NCBI GenBank assembly: GCA_023230925.1
Contig: JALNWK010000011.1
Coordinates: forward strand, 4,661-68,660
Source of the DNA: Limnochordia bacterium
GTDB taxonomy: Bacteria > Bacillota > Limnochordia > DUMW01
Length of the DNA stretch: 64,000 bases
Direction of reading: 5' to 3'
A program made the position numbers and the translations under genes. Of the stretch, positions 35,425 to 45,981 are shown piece after piece. Position 1 is the first letter of the stretch, and every line of letters starts with the position of its first letter. The notes under the pieces were generated by a model. That model had not been told where the DNA came from. It ran no database searches and saw nothing but the letters and a program-made list of their open reading frames with translations.

Positions 35425-38400
35425 CTAATCCAACCATTGACCTAGTAAAGCTGACTGTTCTTCTAAGACCTTAGCATTGATGTTAATTTTATGGTTTTTA
35501 CCATCGTCGGTAAGGGGTATCCCCTCCTCCGCTATAGGTAGATCGTCAAAGATGATCGGTGCTGTTAGGCCATTCTGGTTGTCTACAGTAACATCGTAGA
35601 TGGTACTTCCGTAGCGATACTGCAGGGAAAACCCAGGCCAATCAGCGGGAATGCACGGCCGGATAAACATCCTTTGTCCTTGGATCTTAAGACCCAATGC
35701 ATACTCAACAATGACCTGGTAAAACCAACTGGCCGCTCCGGTGTACCAAGTCCATCCTCCTCGTCCTACATTCGGGTAAACACTGTAAATATCCGCGGCA
35801 ACAACATAGGGCTCCACTCGGTACTGCCCAGCTTGCTCTAGGGTAAGGGCATGGTTGACCGGGCTAAGCATCAATAATAGCTCCATGGCCCGTTCCCGAT
35901 CTCCTAATAGGAGTTTGGCAAGGATTACCCACGCTGCGGCATGGGTATACTGTCCGCCATTTTCCCGCACACCTGGCACATAACTCTTGATGTAGCCGGG
36001 CTCAAGACGGGTGTGGTAAAACGGTGGTGTAAGTAGCCGAATAATTTGGTCTTCTTCAGAAACTAGATAATCATCAACGGCACGCATTGCTATCTTAGCC
36101 CTGTTCTTGTCCCCCACCCCTGAGATAACTGCCCAGGCTTGGGCAATGGCATCTATCTTGCACTCGTCATTCTCGCTAGAACCCAAAGGTGTCCCATCAT
36201 CGAAAAACGCTCGCAGGTACCATTGTCCATCCCAAGCATACTGTTCAATAGCCGTGGCTATACGTTCAATATGCTCTTTAAACTGCGCGGCCAGCTCCTC
36301 ATCGTCTTTGAGGACACAGACTCGGGCAAAATCCTCAAGCACCCGACATAGAAACCACCCAAGCCATACACTCTCTCCCCGGCCTTGCCAACCAATTCGA
36401 TTCATGCCATCGTTCCAATCACCGGCACCAATCAAGGGTAACCCATGGACGCCAAACTTCAGCCCGTAGTTGATCGCCCTTTGACAGTGTTCGTAAATGG
36501 TTCCGGTTTCCTCTGATTGCTCGGGAACATCATAGCGCTCTTGCTCCAGCTCCTCTAGGGGACGCCCGCTTAAGAAGGGGACTTCCTCATCTAGAAGGGA
36601 GGTATCTCCTGTAACAAGTACATACTTGGCAGTAACGTAGGGCAACCATAGGTAATCATCTGAGAACCGGGTACGAATTCCCTTGCTCTCTTCAGGATGC
36701 CACCAGTGCTGCACATCACCTTCTTGGAATTGGTGGGCGGCGGCACGGAGAATATGTTCTCTAGTAATGTGGGGCGAGGTGTAAATTAAGGATAGCACAT
36801 CCTGTAATTGGTCTCGATAACCGTAGGCTCCCCCGGATTGATAAAAGGCCGAACGACCCCAATACCGACAACTAATAACCTGATACAACAGCCAACCATT
36901 GACCAAGTAATCGAGGGAGGGTTCAGGGGTACTGACTCTGATCCTTCCGGTAAGCTCATCCCACTTACTTCGTACCCGATCCAGTTCCCCTTGTATGGCA
37001 TAGTTCTGTCGGTATTTGCCAACTAGATCCTGTACCTCCTGTAAATTCGTACATTCACCTAGGAGAAAAGTAACCTCAACCCACGCTCCCTGTTCTAAGG
37101 TCACCGGTACCATAATCGCAGCACAGGGGTTAATTGCTGTCCCAACCCGTCCCGATAGATGAACCTGGTTAAGACCTACAGGGGCTTGCAATGAGCCATT
37201 CCGGCCCAAAAACTCTAAGCGATCACCGGTAAAGGAGAACTCATCACTAAGGGTTGCCAAAAAGGCCACATGGTCGGCATAATGCTCCCGGGCAGCATTG
37301 GTCATAATGACCCCACCTGCAATTCGATCGAAACCGGTGCTAATGTACTGGTAGTTTTCTTCCTGGAGTACTCCCAATACCGGCTCTGCATAATACGTAA
37401 CTCCTAGACTGCGCCGTCGGTCAGATTTGTTCTGTAGCCGGATGCGGATGATCTTCACCGGATCAGCAGCAGCAGCAAAGAGGTCCACCACGTGATGGAT
37501 CCCTTGATCCGCATATTCATATCGAGTATATCCAAAACCGTGCCGAATCACATAGGGATTCTCTCCCCTGATCGGTGCTGGGGTCGGGGACCAAATCTGC
37601 CCTGTCTCGTTATCTCGCAGAAAGATAGCTTCCCCATGTAATACGCTTACCGGATCATTGGTCCAGGGGGTAAGTCTGTTTTCTCTGCTGTTTTGGGCCC
37701 AAGTGTACCCACCACCGGTCTCCGTGGCCAAGAAACCAAAGTGGTCGTTAGCGATGACGTTAATCCAAGGCGCCGGAGTGCTTTGCCCTTGGTTTAAGAC
37801 CACTACGTACTCTTTGCCATCCTGGGTAAACCCTCCATAGCCGTTAAAAAATTTTAACTGCCTAATAATCGGGGTGGGATCTATCCTGTAGTCATACTTG
37901 AATGAAGCACGGGAGGGTTGCAGCCGCGACGGTTTAAGTGCAAGACCCATCTCCATCCGGAGTTGACACGCCTTAAGACCAGCTGGGCCGCTGAGCACCA
38001 ATCGGGCGCCACTGACCAAGGCCGCAAGCTCCTCTGCTTCCAATAGATTCGCCTGTCGCAAGTATACCCCACCGGGACGATTCTCCTTGCCTTGGGCGTG
38101 GCAGCTTTGGATTAGTTGTTTCAGGTTATCTTGTAAGATATTTGCATATTCGACTTCATGCTCATTAAGAATCACCAAATCCACCGGCAAACCCTTCATC
38201 CGCCAATATTCATGGGCAACTAGCACTTGTCTAACCAATTCCGCATCATCTAGCTGCCGTACCTTCAGTAACAGTATGGGATGGTCCCCGGAGATCCCTT
38301 GGGACCAAAGTGCCTTCTTAATGCTTCTAGCTGTCACCAGGGCCTCCTCCCGAAATTGGAAACACCTTGGCTCAGCAAACAATAACTGGGATGCCAATCT

Positions 38401-41400
38401 CTGGAACAGATGGGCTTCGTCTAGACTCACATTTAGATACCGTAGTTCCACCTGACTGCGGGTCCAGGCCAAGGCAAGGGCTCTTTCGGCAATGGATGGA
38501 TCGTGGTAGGTACTAGCTAGATCAATGGCTGCTTGCCGGGAAGAGGTGATCGCCAGGGAGAACACAATGGAAGATGTTTGTCCAGGGGCGATACGTACCC
38601 GGCGCCGAAGGCTCATACAAGGATCCAACACCGCCCCCACGGTACCCCCTAACTTGCCCCCGTGTACCCCCATAGGATCTTTCGTGGTCTGTCCCCGCCC
38701 GATGAATTTGCCCCGATCGGTCTCATATTCCAATTCTCCCACCACTTGTCCATCCACAGCCACAGTATGCATGACCCACAGCGGCGGCCCCTCTTGGCCC
38801 CGGGACCTACGACTGGCAATTAGAGCACTGACTTCGGGAATGTACTCAGTTTGCACAAAGAGGTTCCCAAAGGTGGGATGAACCGCATCTGCCTTAGGAT
38901 GATCCAGTACTACCTCGAAGAAGCTAGTAACCTCCAAAACGCAGGGTTCACTCCCATGATTGGTAATAGAGACTCTACGCATCTCCCCGTCATTCTCTGA
39001 GCACACAGTGATCTCGGTCTTGGTTTCAATGCTCGCATCAAGGCGCCGAAACTCAGCCTTATCTTCAGCAAAACTTACCTCGTATTCATCGGGTAGCACC
39101 CGGGTCGGCTGATACGCCACGGACCAGACAGTATCATCATTTAGGTTACGAATATAGATGAACATGCCCCGATCATTGGCGATGGGATCTTCTCTAAACC
39201 TGGTTACACTGTATTCCCGCCATTTACTATAGCCGGATCCGCTATTGGTGACCATTACTGCATAGTCACCATTGGAGGCTAGATGCACTTCAAGCCCTTC
39301 CAGATCCGCTTTGCCGAAGCGACGATTTAGAGCAATGCCCACAGGACGTCTTCTCTGCACAGTCCATCGGGTCGTTGGTTCCTTATTAATGAGGGGTTGT
39401 TGCAGAGGTATGCGTTCTTGTAGGAGCATCTCCGTGGCCTTCACGTAAGGATCTAGATGAAAACGCTCCTGCATAATCCCACCCAGGAAATAATTAGCCA
39501 ATGCTAGAAAACTCATTCCTAGGTGATGGACCATGAAGGACTTAACAATGACTCGATCCCGCTCCCTTGGTAATCGCTCTTTGGTAAAATCCACAGCCTC
39601 GTACAAACCATATTTCCCTTCCAGCCCCAATTCTCCTAGACGTTTCAGATTAGCAACAGCTGCTGCCGGATCTACCATCAAGGCCAAGAAGGAAGCATAG
39701 GGGGTCACGATGAGGTCATTGGCTAACCCCCGTTTGAAACCAAGCTGGGGCACACCAAAGGCACGATACTGGTAATTAAGATGCAGGTCCATCGCGTTAA
39801 AAGCACATTCTGAAACCCCCCAGGGAATATCATGGCGATCACCATGACGCATCTGTTCTCGAACAACAGCCTCATAGGTATCATCCCATAGCGTATGCCG
39901 GTAGTTACGCATGATTAATAGGGGCATTAGATATTCGAACATGGTGCCCGTCCAGGAAACCAAAGCCCGGGAACCACCGGCACGAGTCACCATCCGTCCC
40001 AGACGAAACCAGTGTTTTTGCTCGATGTCCCCCTTGGCAATGGCAATAAAGCTTGCCTGTCTGGCCTCGGAGGCCATTAAATCATAGTGTACTCGGCTCA
40101 GACGGTTTTCCTCAAGATTATAGCCGATAGAAAACAGGTTTCGTCTATCATTATATAACTTAGCAAAATCCATGTTGAACACGGTCTGAGTAGCGGCGGA
40201 TATCAAGTCCCCTAACTGGGCCTGAATCTCTGCACCCCTCGCCAAGGAGATTTGGAAGGATTCCTTTAGACTCTGCCATTGAGGCTCTTGTTCAAGCAAT
40301 TTCGTGAGCTTCTCTTCATGTTCCTCCAGACCTGCAAGACTAGTACTCATCAAGAGCGTCTGGGTAAGCTCATGATCAGGTTGAAGTCCCAGTTCTAGGA
40401 CCTCATTAACCCATGGTAGGCAACGGTTTAACTCATCGGTATGAGTCTCAATCATCGTCTCCATCTGCTTAACCCAAAAGCGGTTTGGTTCTGGTGCAAC
40501 GTCAATCATGGCCTGGGTTAGACCCTGTAGCTTTTCTAAAATTCTAAGGCCCTGCCAAGGCAACGTACTCGGGTCCTGTAAAGTATCGCAAAGCTGCCGT
40601 ATATCCGAACGGAAAGGCGACAGCTCCTCCGTGGAGGCTATAACCAAATAGGTGTCCCAAAGGGCACGACCCACCTTACCCCAATCAACCAACGGCACCT
40701 CATAGGCATGATCGAGCCCCTGGACCAAGGTGATCAAGTAACCAGCTAGATTACCACTGTCCACCGTGGACACGAATCTAGGCTCTAAGGGTTTTAGCGT
40801 TTCGGTATCGTACCAGTTGTATAGATGTCCGTGCCATCGTTTTAACCGGAGCATACTAGCAAAGGAAGCCTCTAATCTATCCAACATCTCTAGCATGCCA
40901 ATATACCCAAAATCCCAGGCGGCAAGGTTGGCAATGATCCCCAATCCAATGTTCGTGGGAGAAGTCCGATGGGCTATCTTAAAGTGAGGCTCCTCTTGGA
41001 TATGATCTGGTGGCAACCAATGATCCCCTGGACCTACAAAATCTTTGAAATATTGCCAAATGCGGCGGGCTTGTACCCGGAGGTATTCCCGCTCCTCAGC
41101 TACAACCTGTGTTTGCCTTGGTGCAACCGGAAGACTAACCCAGTAGGCCACAACCGGTGCCATAAGCCACAGAACCAACAGGGGCGATGTAGCCACCAGC
41201 AAGGCGGGATTAGTCCCATAGACCAGCGTTCCAATAGCGATGCTTAGCATGGGACTTGGCCACATCCGGGCAAGATACCCTCTCACAGTAAGACCCCGCC
41301 TCCGCTCAGCATCAAAGGCACTGACCCATTCTAGCAGGTTTCTCTTAGTCACAGTAAGTCTGAACAGGGTCCGGACAATAGCATCGAGCATTAACCAAGC

Positions 41401-44100
41401 TTGATGGGGCAAAAAAGTAATTAACAACAATCCCTGTCTCACTAGGGAAGGGGCATCAAAACTAGCCGTCCACAGGTGTCCGGCGAAGTGAATCCCCCGA
41501 CGCAGTGACAAGAACGCGTTAACTAGGTGGGAGAACACCGGGTATAGGATTACCAAGCCCAAGATAGTCAGCAACAGCCAGGCCGATGCGGGAAAAACGG
41601 TTAGCGCGGTGGTAAGCAATACCAATGTACTAACCGGCAGTAGGCTGCGCCGTAGGTTATCAAAGATCTTCCATTTTGCCAAAATGCCCAAGGGGTTTTG
41701 TGCCCATTCCCCCCGACTGTCTCTAATGCGGGTACCTAAGTAAGGCAATAACTGCCAATCCCCCCGCACCCAACGATGCAGTCTGGTCGAGTAAGCGGGA
41801 TAGTGGGTTGGGTACCCATCCAACAGCTCCACATCACTGACCAAACCCGCTCTTACGAAGGAACCTTCCAGAAGATCATGGCTTAAAACCCCATTTTCAG
41901 GAAAGCGTCCCCCTAACACTTGGTTGAAGGTTTCTAGGGAATAGATGCCCTTACCGGTGAAGCTCCCCTCTTTGAACAAATCCTGGTAGACGTCGGAAAC
42001 AGCGGTGGTATAGGGATCGATCCCGGTTTGCCCGGCAAAGGTGCGGGCAAATCGCGTGCTTGCCGCACTAAGTACCGAAATGCCGATCCGGGGCTGAAGC
42101 ACTCCGTATCCTGCCACAACAACGTTCCGTTTATCATCGATCACCGGCTGGTTCAAAGGATGAGCCATAGCCCCGATCAAGCGCCGGGCGGTATCCCTCA
42201 CTAAATTGGTATCCGCATCCAGAGTAATCACATACTTGATCCCTGTAAGTTCTGGAGGTAATGCACCAATGAAACTAGTATCCTCTACACCGGATAGGAG
42301 AGCGTTAAACTCCTCTAGCTTACCCCGTTTACGCTCCCATCCCATCCAACATGTCTCTTTCGGATTATACACCAACTTGCGGCAAAAGAAGAAGAAGCGG
42401 GCCTGATCCTCCTTTCCGTATAGTTGGTTTAAACGTCGGACCTCACTTCTACCAGCCTGAATGATCTCCTCATCATCGGCAGAGTGCTCTTCTTTGCGAT
42501 CGGTGAAATCACCGAGCAGGGCAAAGTAGAGGTTGTCCTCGGCATTAGCAAGGTAGTATACCTCCAACTGCTCAAATAACTCGGTAACCCGTTTTCTATC
42601 AGGTAGTAATGTAGGGACTACTACTACCGTCTTAGCTTCCTTAGGAATGCCATTTCTAAACTCCATCTTAGGGATAATCTGGGGCTTTGTGAATCTTGTG
42701 ATCAGTGAATTGACCGTAGTCACCACCAGATCACTTACCGGTATTGTTAAGAGGAAAAAAGCCAAGAGGAATTTCCACCCAGTCCCCACAAAAGAAGCGA
42801 TCAAGAGACTGATGAGGATAGTACCAATTCCTAGGACTCCTAGGTAGGGAATAACTGGGTATCTGGTTATGCCGCTCCGAGGACGGGGTTTTGCCCCTAA
42901 CTCCTTAAGCAGTCTATCCTTTCCCTGATCTAGAAGATAATAACCAACGTGGGTCGTTCGTTCATCGGAGCCCTCCTTGGCAAAGGAAACCGCCTGCCTT
43001 GCCACTTGCACCTCGGATACACCAAGGGCCTTGGCCAGTCTTTCCACGTGATGCCGATACAAATCCCGACTAGCAAAATCCATAGCCGGGTATACACCAC
43101 TGGGGTCTTCCCGGAGAATACGCTCAGTGTAGTTCAGTCTTTCAAAGTGCTCCGACCAGTCTAAGGATGCTAGTAGACGTAGACTACTAATACGGTTGCC
43201 CATGGCAACCTTGCGGGCTGACTGACGTTGATGTTCGAGATGAACGAGTTCCTCTGCATCCAAGCCTTCATCGGCCAGAAACCTCTCCAACCAACACATA
43301 ATATCCACGGCGGCCCCACCTTGGTTGCGAAAACGGTATAGGAGCTCCACTAGGAAGACTGGCTCTTTACGTTTGAGATGGGGCAGAAGCTTTTGTAGTC
43401 TGTAGACAAGGTTTTCGGGAGTATCCTTGAGTGCTTCAAGAAGCGTACATGCCCATTGATCGGCCTTCCTTTGGTTACGAAAGGTATGTAGTATCTCCAA
43501 GGAAAGGTCACTGATCTCCTCAACTAGGGCAAGCTTTAGCAAGGCTGGAAGGGCCCAGACTTCCCCAATGGAAAGCAGCGATACAGACTGATATCCTCGG
43601 AGGAAGACAGCAATGACTTCCTCATCAATTCGACCATCCGTATGGGCCACTATTTCCTGGGCGATGGCATAGGCCCGGGGATAACCCCTCTGGGGACCAC
43701 CTGCCAGTTTAGGTAGGTTACGATAGTACCCCATTGGTAGGCTGTGTCGGATGTCCTTTGCTGCGGCCTGGACTATGTAGTAGTTGTCAAAGAACCACTC
43801 TGCCGCGGGGACAATGTTATCCTTTCGGTCAACCGCCTTGGAGACATCATGATAAACAGTCCTCAGAGTATAATCGGTCTCATTTAAATCAGGTAGCCTT
43901 CCTTTGATCGAACTGTCTCCCAATCGGTGTCTAGTGGCCACATCCCGGGCATGTTGCTCCAGTTGAGAGGTACTTAGCAACACCTCTTCAGAGCGATCGT
44001 CCCGACCAAGGGTAATGACTAATCTGCGCCGATAAAGACGCACGATAACCAAAAACCCAATGATTAGATATACGGCGATTACTAGTTGTAGCAGCATAAA
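35425..44100 (-). CDS. Cyclic beta-1,2-glucan synthase (NdvB/ChvB type; GT84-GH94)
   Basis: Giant membrane enzyme of about 2,890 residues, the usual size. A membrane helix lies near the N-terminus (MLLQLVIAVYLIIGFLVIV) with a pair at about 415-470. The GT84 glucosyltransferase (about 480-790) carries the DAD motif (TLDADTNLV, about 628). More membrane helices follow, then the glycoamylase-like cyclisation domain with NDLIVTPYASFLALM. The C-terminal GH94-type region holds GAGDWNDGMN (about 2,560), which trims and sets ring size. Product: cyclic beta-1,2-glucans from UDP-glucose. The frame opens at 44154, but the ATG at 44100 has GAGGAGG (12-13 bases upstream) and begins at the membrane helix. 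It is first in a cluster with GH116, LacI and SDR genes. Confidence 0.93.
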   Translation of the reverse strand, partial: FMLLQLVIAVYLIIGFLVIVRLYRRRLVITLGRDDRSEEVLLSTSQLEQHARDVATRHRLGDSSIKGRLPDLNETDYTLRTVYHDVSKAVDRKDNIVPAAEWFFDNYYIVQAAAKDIRHSLPMGYYRNLPKLAGGPQRGYPRAYAIAQEIVAHTDGRIDEEVIAVFLRGYQSVSLLSIGEVWALPALLKLALVEEISDLSLEILHTFRNQRKADQWACTLLEALKDTPENLVYRLQKLLPHLKRKEPVFLVELLYRFRNQGGAAVDIMCWLERFLADEGLDAEELVHLEHQRQSARKVAMGNRISSLRLLASLDWSEHFERLNYTERILREDPSGVYPAMDFASRDLYRHHVERLAKALGVSEVQVARQAVSFAKEGSDERTTHVGYYLLDQGKDRLLKELGAKPRPRSGITRYPVIPYLGVLGIGTILISLLIASFVGTGWKFLLAFFLLTIPVSDLVVTTVNSLITRFTKPQIIPKMEFRNGIPKEAKTVVVVPTLLPDRKRVTELFEQLEVYYLANAEDNLYFALLGDFTDRKEEHSADDEEIIQAGRSEVRRLNQLYGKEDQARFFFFCRKLVYNPKETCWMGWERKRGKLEEFNALLSGVEDTSFIGALPPELTGIKYVITLDADTNLVRDTARRLIGAMAHPLNQPVIDDKRNVVVAGYGVLQPRIGISVLSAASTRFARTFAGQTGIDPYTTAVSDVYQDLFKEGSFTGKGIYSLETFNQVLGGRFPENGVLSHDLLEGSFVRAGLVSDVELLDGYPTHYPAYSTRLHRWVRGDWQLLPYLGTRIRDSRGEWAQNPLGILAKWKIFDNLRRSLLPVSTLVLLTTALTVFPASAWLLLTILGLVILYPVFSHLVNAFLSLRRGIHFAGHLWTASFDAPSLVRQGLLLITFLPHQAWLMLDAIVRTLFRLTVTKRNLLEWVSAFDAERRRGLTVRGYLARMWPSPMLSIAIGTLVYGTNPALLVATSPLLVLWLMAPVVAYWVSLPVAPRQTQVVAEEREYLRVQARRIWQYFKDFVGPGDHWLPPDHIQEEPHFKIAHRTSPTNIGLGIIANLAAWDFGYIGMLEMLDRLEASFASMLRLKRWHGHLYNWYDTETLKPLEPRFVSTVDSGNLAGYLITLVQGLDHAYEVPLVDWGKVGRALWDTYLVIASTEELSPFRSDIRQLCDTLQDPSTLPWQGLRILEKLQGLTQAMIDVAPEPNRFWVKQMETMIETHTDELNRCLPWVNEVLELGLQPDHELTQTLLMSTSLAGLEEHEEKLTKLLEQEPQWQSLKESFQISLARGAEIQAQLGDLISAATQTVFNMDFAKLYNDRRNLFSIGYNLEENRLSRVHYDLMASEARQASFIAIAKGDIEQKHWFRLGRMVTRAGGSRALVSWTGTMFEYLMPLLIMRNYRHTLWDDTYEAVVREQMRHGDRHDIPWGVSECAFNAMDLHLNYQYRAFGVPQLGFKRGLANDLIVTPYASFLALMVDPAAAVANLKRLGELGLEGKYGLYEAVDFTKERLPRERDRVIVKSFMVHHLGMSFLALANYFLGGIMQERFHLDPYVKATEMLLQERIPLQQPLINKEPTTRWTVQRRRPVGIALNRRFGKADLEGLEVHLASNGDYAVMVTNSGSGYSKWREYSVTRFREDPIANDRGMFIYIRNLNDDTVWSVAYQPTRVLPDEYEVSFAEDKAEFRRLDASIETKTEITVCSENDGEMRRVSITNHGSEPCVLEVTSFFEVVLDHPKADAVHPTFGNLFVQTEYIPEVSALIASRRSRGQEGPPLWVMHTVAVDGQVVGELEYETDRGKFIGRGQTTKDPMGVHGGKLGGTVGAVLDPCMSLRRRVRIAPGQTSSIVFSLAITSSRQAAIDLASTYHDPSIAERALALAWTRSQVELRYLNVSLDEAHLFQRLASQLLFAEPRCFQFREEALVTARSIKKALWSQGISGDHPILLLKVRQLDDAELVRQVLVAHEYWRMKGLPVDLVILNEHEVEYANILQDNLKQLIQSCHAQGKENRPGGVYLRQANLLEAEELAALVSGARLVLSGPAGLKACQLRMEMGLALKPSRLQPSRASFKYDYRIDPTPIIRQLKFFNGYGGFTQDGKEYVVVLNQGQSTPAPWINVIANDHFGFLATETGGGYTWAQNSRENRLTPWTNDPVSVLHGEAIFLRDNETGQIWSPTPAPIRGENPYVIRHGFGYTRYEYADQGIHHVVDLFAAAADPVKIIRIRLQNKSDRRRSLGVTYYAEPVLGVLQEENYQYISTGFDRIAGGVIMTNAAREHYADHVAFLATLSDEFSFTGDRLEFLGRNGSLQAPVGLNQVHLSGRVGTAINPCAAIMVPVTLEQGAWVEVTFLLGECTNLQEVQDLVGKYRQNYAIQGELDRVRSKWDELTGRIRVSTPEPSLDYLVNGWLLYQVISCRYWGRSAFYQSGGAYGYRDQLQDVLSLIYTSPHITREHILRAAAHQFQEGDVQHWWHPEESKGIRTRFSDDYLWLPYVTAKYVLVTGDTSLLDEEVPFLSGRPLEELEQERYDVPEQSEETGTIYEHCQRAINYGLKFGVHGLPLIGAGDWNDGMNRIGWQGRGESVWLGWFLCRVLEDFARVCVLKDDEELAAQFKEHIERIATAIEQYAWDGQWYLRAFFDDGTPLGSSENDECKIDAIAQAWAVISGVGDKNRAKIAMRAVDDYLVSEEDQIIRLLTPPFYHTRLEPGYIKSYVPGVRENGGQYTHAAAWVILAKLLLGDRERAMELLLMLSPVNHALTLEQAGQYRVEPYVVAADIYSVYPNVGRGGWTWYTGAASWFYQVIVEYALGLKIQGQRMFIRPCIPADWPGFSLQYRYGSTIYDVTVDNQNGLTAPIIFDDLPIAEEGIPLTDDGKNHKININAKVLEEQSALLGQWLD

Positions 44101-44344
44101 CTTCCAGAAACCTCCTCGGACAGATGCTAGTCCCTGATGGCTAGTTTGTCTCAAATAGCCCTAGATTAAACATAACCCCTCAGCATGGTCACGGTGAATA
44201 CTGTGATAATTGGGACAATAAATGAGAACCAGGTTTTTGTTATATTGCTTTCAGATCTTGCAGGATAATGTCGTGAGGTTATCTAATAATAGTACGGGCT
44301 AATGCAGTTCAAGGAAGCAACTTTCAATAACAAGGAGGATGGAC
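44101..44344. other. Divergent intergenic region between glucan synthase and purine permease
   Basis: No gene is seen. Promoter-like words for both directions are present (TATATT, GATAAT, TTATTA) but none has a convincing -35 partner at 16-18 bases. No purine riboswitch core was found upstream of the permease. Confidence 0.4.
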
Positions 44345-45625
44345 ATGCTAGAAAGCTTCTTCAAACTTAAAGAACATAAAACCGATGTCCGAACTGAAAT
44401 CATTGCAGGCATTACTACTTTCATGACCATGGCGTACATTATTTTCGTTAATCCCATGATCCTTTCCGGCGCCGGGATGGATCGAGGCGCTGTAACCACC
44501 GCGACTATTCTTGCTGCAGCCATTACCACTTTTCTTATGGGGGTGTTTGTCAACTACCCCTTCGCATTGGCCAGTGGTATGGGCTTAAACGCATTCTTCG
44601 CTTCCGTGGTAGCAGCCCAATACGGATGGCAAGCCGCTTTGGGAGCAGTTTTCATCTCTGGTGTAGTTTTCTTCATCTTGGCAGTAACTAACGTTATTGG
44701 TTACATCGATGAAGCCGTACCCCTGGTAGTCAAGAGATCCGTTGCAGCAGGGATCGGCTTGTTTATTGCCCTAATTGGCCTTAAATCCGCTGGTCTTATT
44801 GTAGGTGATCCCGAAAGGTTGTTGGCCTTGGGCGATGTCACTGCTAAGGAACCGCTACTGGCGATTATTGGTCTGGCGATTACTGCTATTTTGATGTCCT
44901 TAAAGGTAAAGGGTTCAATTCTTATCGGTATTCTACTTACAACAATCATTGGAATTCCTATGGGGGTTACTAGTATTAGTGGTGTCGTTGGTACCCCAGC
45001 ATCTCTTGCCCCGGTCCTTTTTAAGCTGGACATCGTGGGAGCCCTAAAGCTTGGTGTGTTTGTGATCTTCTCCCTATTATTCGTAGACGTTTTCGATACC
45101 ATGGGGACCTTGCTAGGCACCGGTGCTAAAGCTGGCTTTCTTGACAAACAGGGCCGCCTACCCAAGGTAAAGGATGCAATGATCGTCGATGCTATTGGGA
45201 CCATGGGTGGTGCAGTGTTAGGAACCAGTACAGTAACCACGTATGTTGAGAGTACCGCAGGAATCGCTGAAGGCGGACGGACGGGACTGACATCTGTTGT
45301 CGTTAGTATCCTGTTTTTGCTATCATTGTTCTTTGCTCCTTTATCCACGAGCATTCCTTCAGCTGCTACTGCACCTGCGTTGATCATTGTTGGAGTTCTG
45401 ATGGTCGGGGCCATTAAGGATGTAAACTTCGATGACTTCACTGAAGCTTTCCCGGCCTTTATCACTATGGCGATTATGCCCTTCTCCACCAGCATCGCCG
45501 ATGGAATTGCTGCTGGATTCCTAGCATATATCGTTGCTAAGGTTGCCGGCGGTCGATTTAAGGAGATTCACTGGTTCATGTACATTCTCGGAATCATTGC
45601 CATTTTCCACTTCATACCATTTTAG
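44345..45625 (+). CDS. NCS2 family purine (guanine/hypoxanthine or adenine) permease
   Basis: Polytopic membrane transporter of the AzgA-like NCS2 branch, 426 residues with about twelve or more hydrophobic segments. The N-terminus KTDVRTEIIAGITTFMTMAY, the half-helix motif FALASGMGLNAFFA, and DVFDTMGTLLGTGAKAG are typical of bacterial nucleobase:proton symporters such as PbuG/GhxP. The ATG at 44345 has AGGAGGATGGAC in front. The ATG two codons earlier overlaps that site. It is monocistronic, with two hairpins after its stop. Confidence 0.93.
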   Translation: MLESFFKLKEHKTDVRTEIIAGITTFMTMAYIIFVNPMILSGAGMDRGAVTTATILAAAITTFLMGVFVNYPFALASGMGLNAFFASVVAAQYGWQAALGAVFISGVVFFILAVTNVIGYIDEAVPLVVKRSVAAGIGLFIALIGLKSAGLIVGDPERLLALGDVTAKEPLLAIIGLAITAILMSLKVKGSILIGILLTTIIGIPMGVTSISGVVGTPASLAPVLFKLDIVGALKLGVFVIFSLLFVDVFDTMGTLLGTGAKAGFLDKQGRLPKVKDAMIVDAIGTMGGAVLGTSTVTTYVESTAGIAEGGRTGLTSVVVSILFLLSLFFAPLSTSIPSAATAPALIIVGVLMVGAIKDVNFDDFTEAFPAFITMAIMPFSTSIADGIAAGFLAYIVAKVAGGRFKEIHWFMYILGIIAIFHFIPF

Positions 45626-45638
45626 GCGCACATCGAGT

Positions 45639-45667
45639 GGAGGTAAACGACCAGCTCGTTTATCTCC
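45639..45667 (+). terminator. Hairpin after the purine permease gene
   Basis: GGAGGTAAACGA (45639-45650) pairs with TCGTTTATCTCC (45656-45667), 12 bp with one wobble and a 5-base loop, 14 bases after the stop. No T-run follows, so it may protect the mRNA end or assist the next terminator. Confidence 0.55.
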
Positions 45668-45698
45668 CTACTTAATAGGTTTCGAAGCATACAGAATG

Positions 45699-45735
45699 GG
45701 GCTATTGGCGACTCTCCAATAGCCCTTCCTTATTG
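45699..45735 (+). terminator. Intrinsic terminator of the purine permease gene
   Basis: GGGCTATTGG (45699-45708) and CCAATAGCCC (45716-45725) form a perfect 10-bp stem with a 7-base loop, followed by TTCCTTATTGTTT. The rest of the gap up to 45981 holds no recognisable feature. Confidence 0.85.
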
Positions 45736-45981
45736 TTTCCCTTAGTTCATTTGCCCGATGTTTGCTTGCTTTGACCTAAACTACCAGCGTAGAATCCCTC
45801 CGAGCCATGATCTTAAAGGATTTACCACACTCTTTTAAAAAAGACGAACCACCACCGCCAGGGTGATGGCTCATCAGTCCTTCTTCAGTCTACATTTGTT
45901 CTACATAAGGTCCCTATCCGCAACCATAGGCCTACACCATTGGGTATACAGTCTTCTGGAGCCTGACGTTGCCCTGGGGCG

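Noticed and set aside
44155..44344. Purine riboswitch upstream of the NCS2 permease
   Set aside because: The conserved purine aptamer core sequences and their spacing are absent, and no terminator or sequestering hairpin precedes the ribosome site.
44701..45495. 264-codon open frame on the minus strand
   Set aside because: Antisense to the purine permease; its Thr/Ile/Pro-rich composition reflects the complement of hydrophobic codons.
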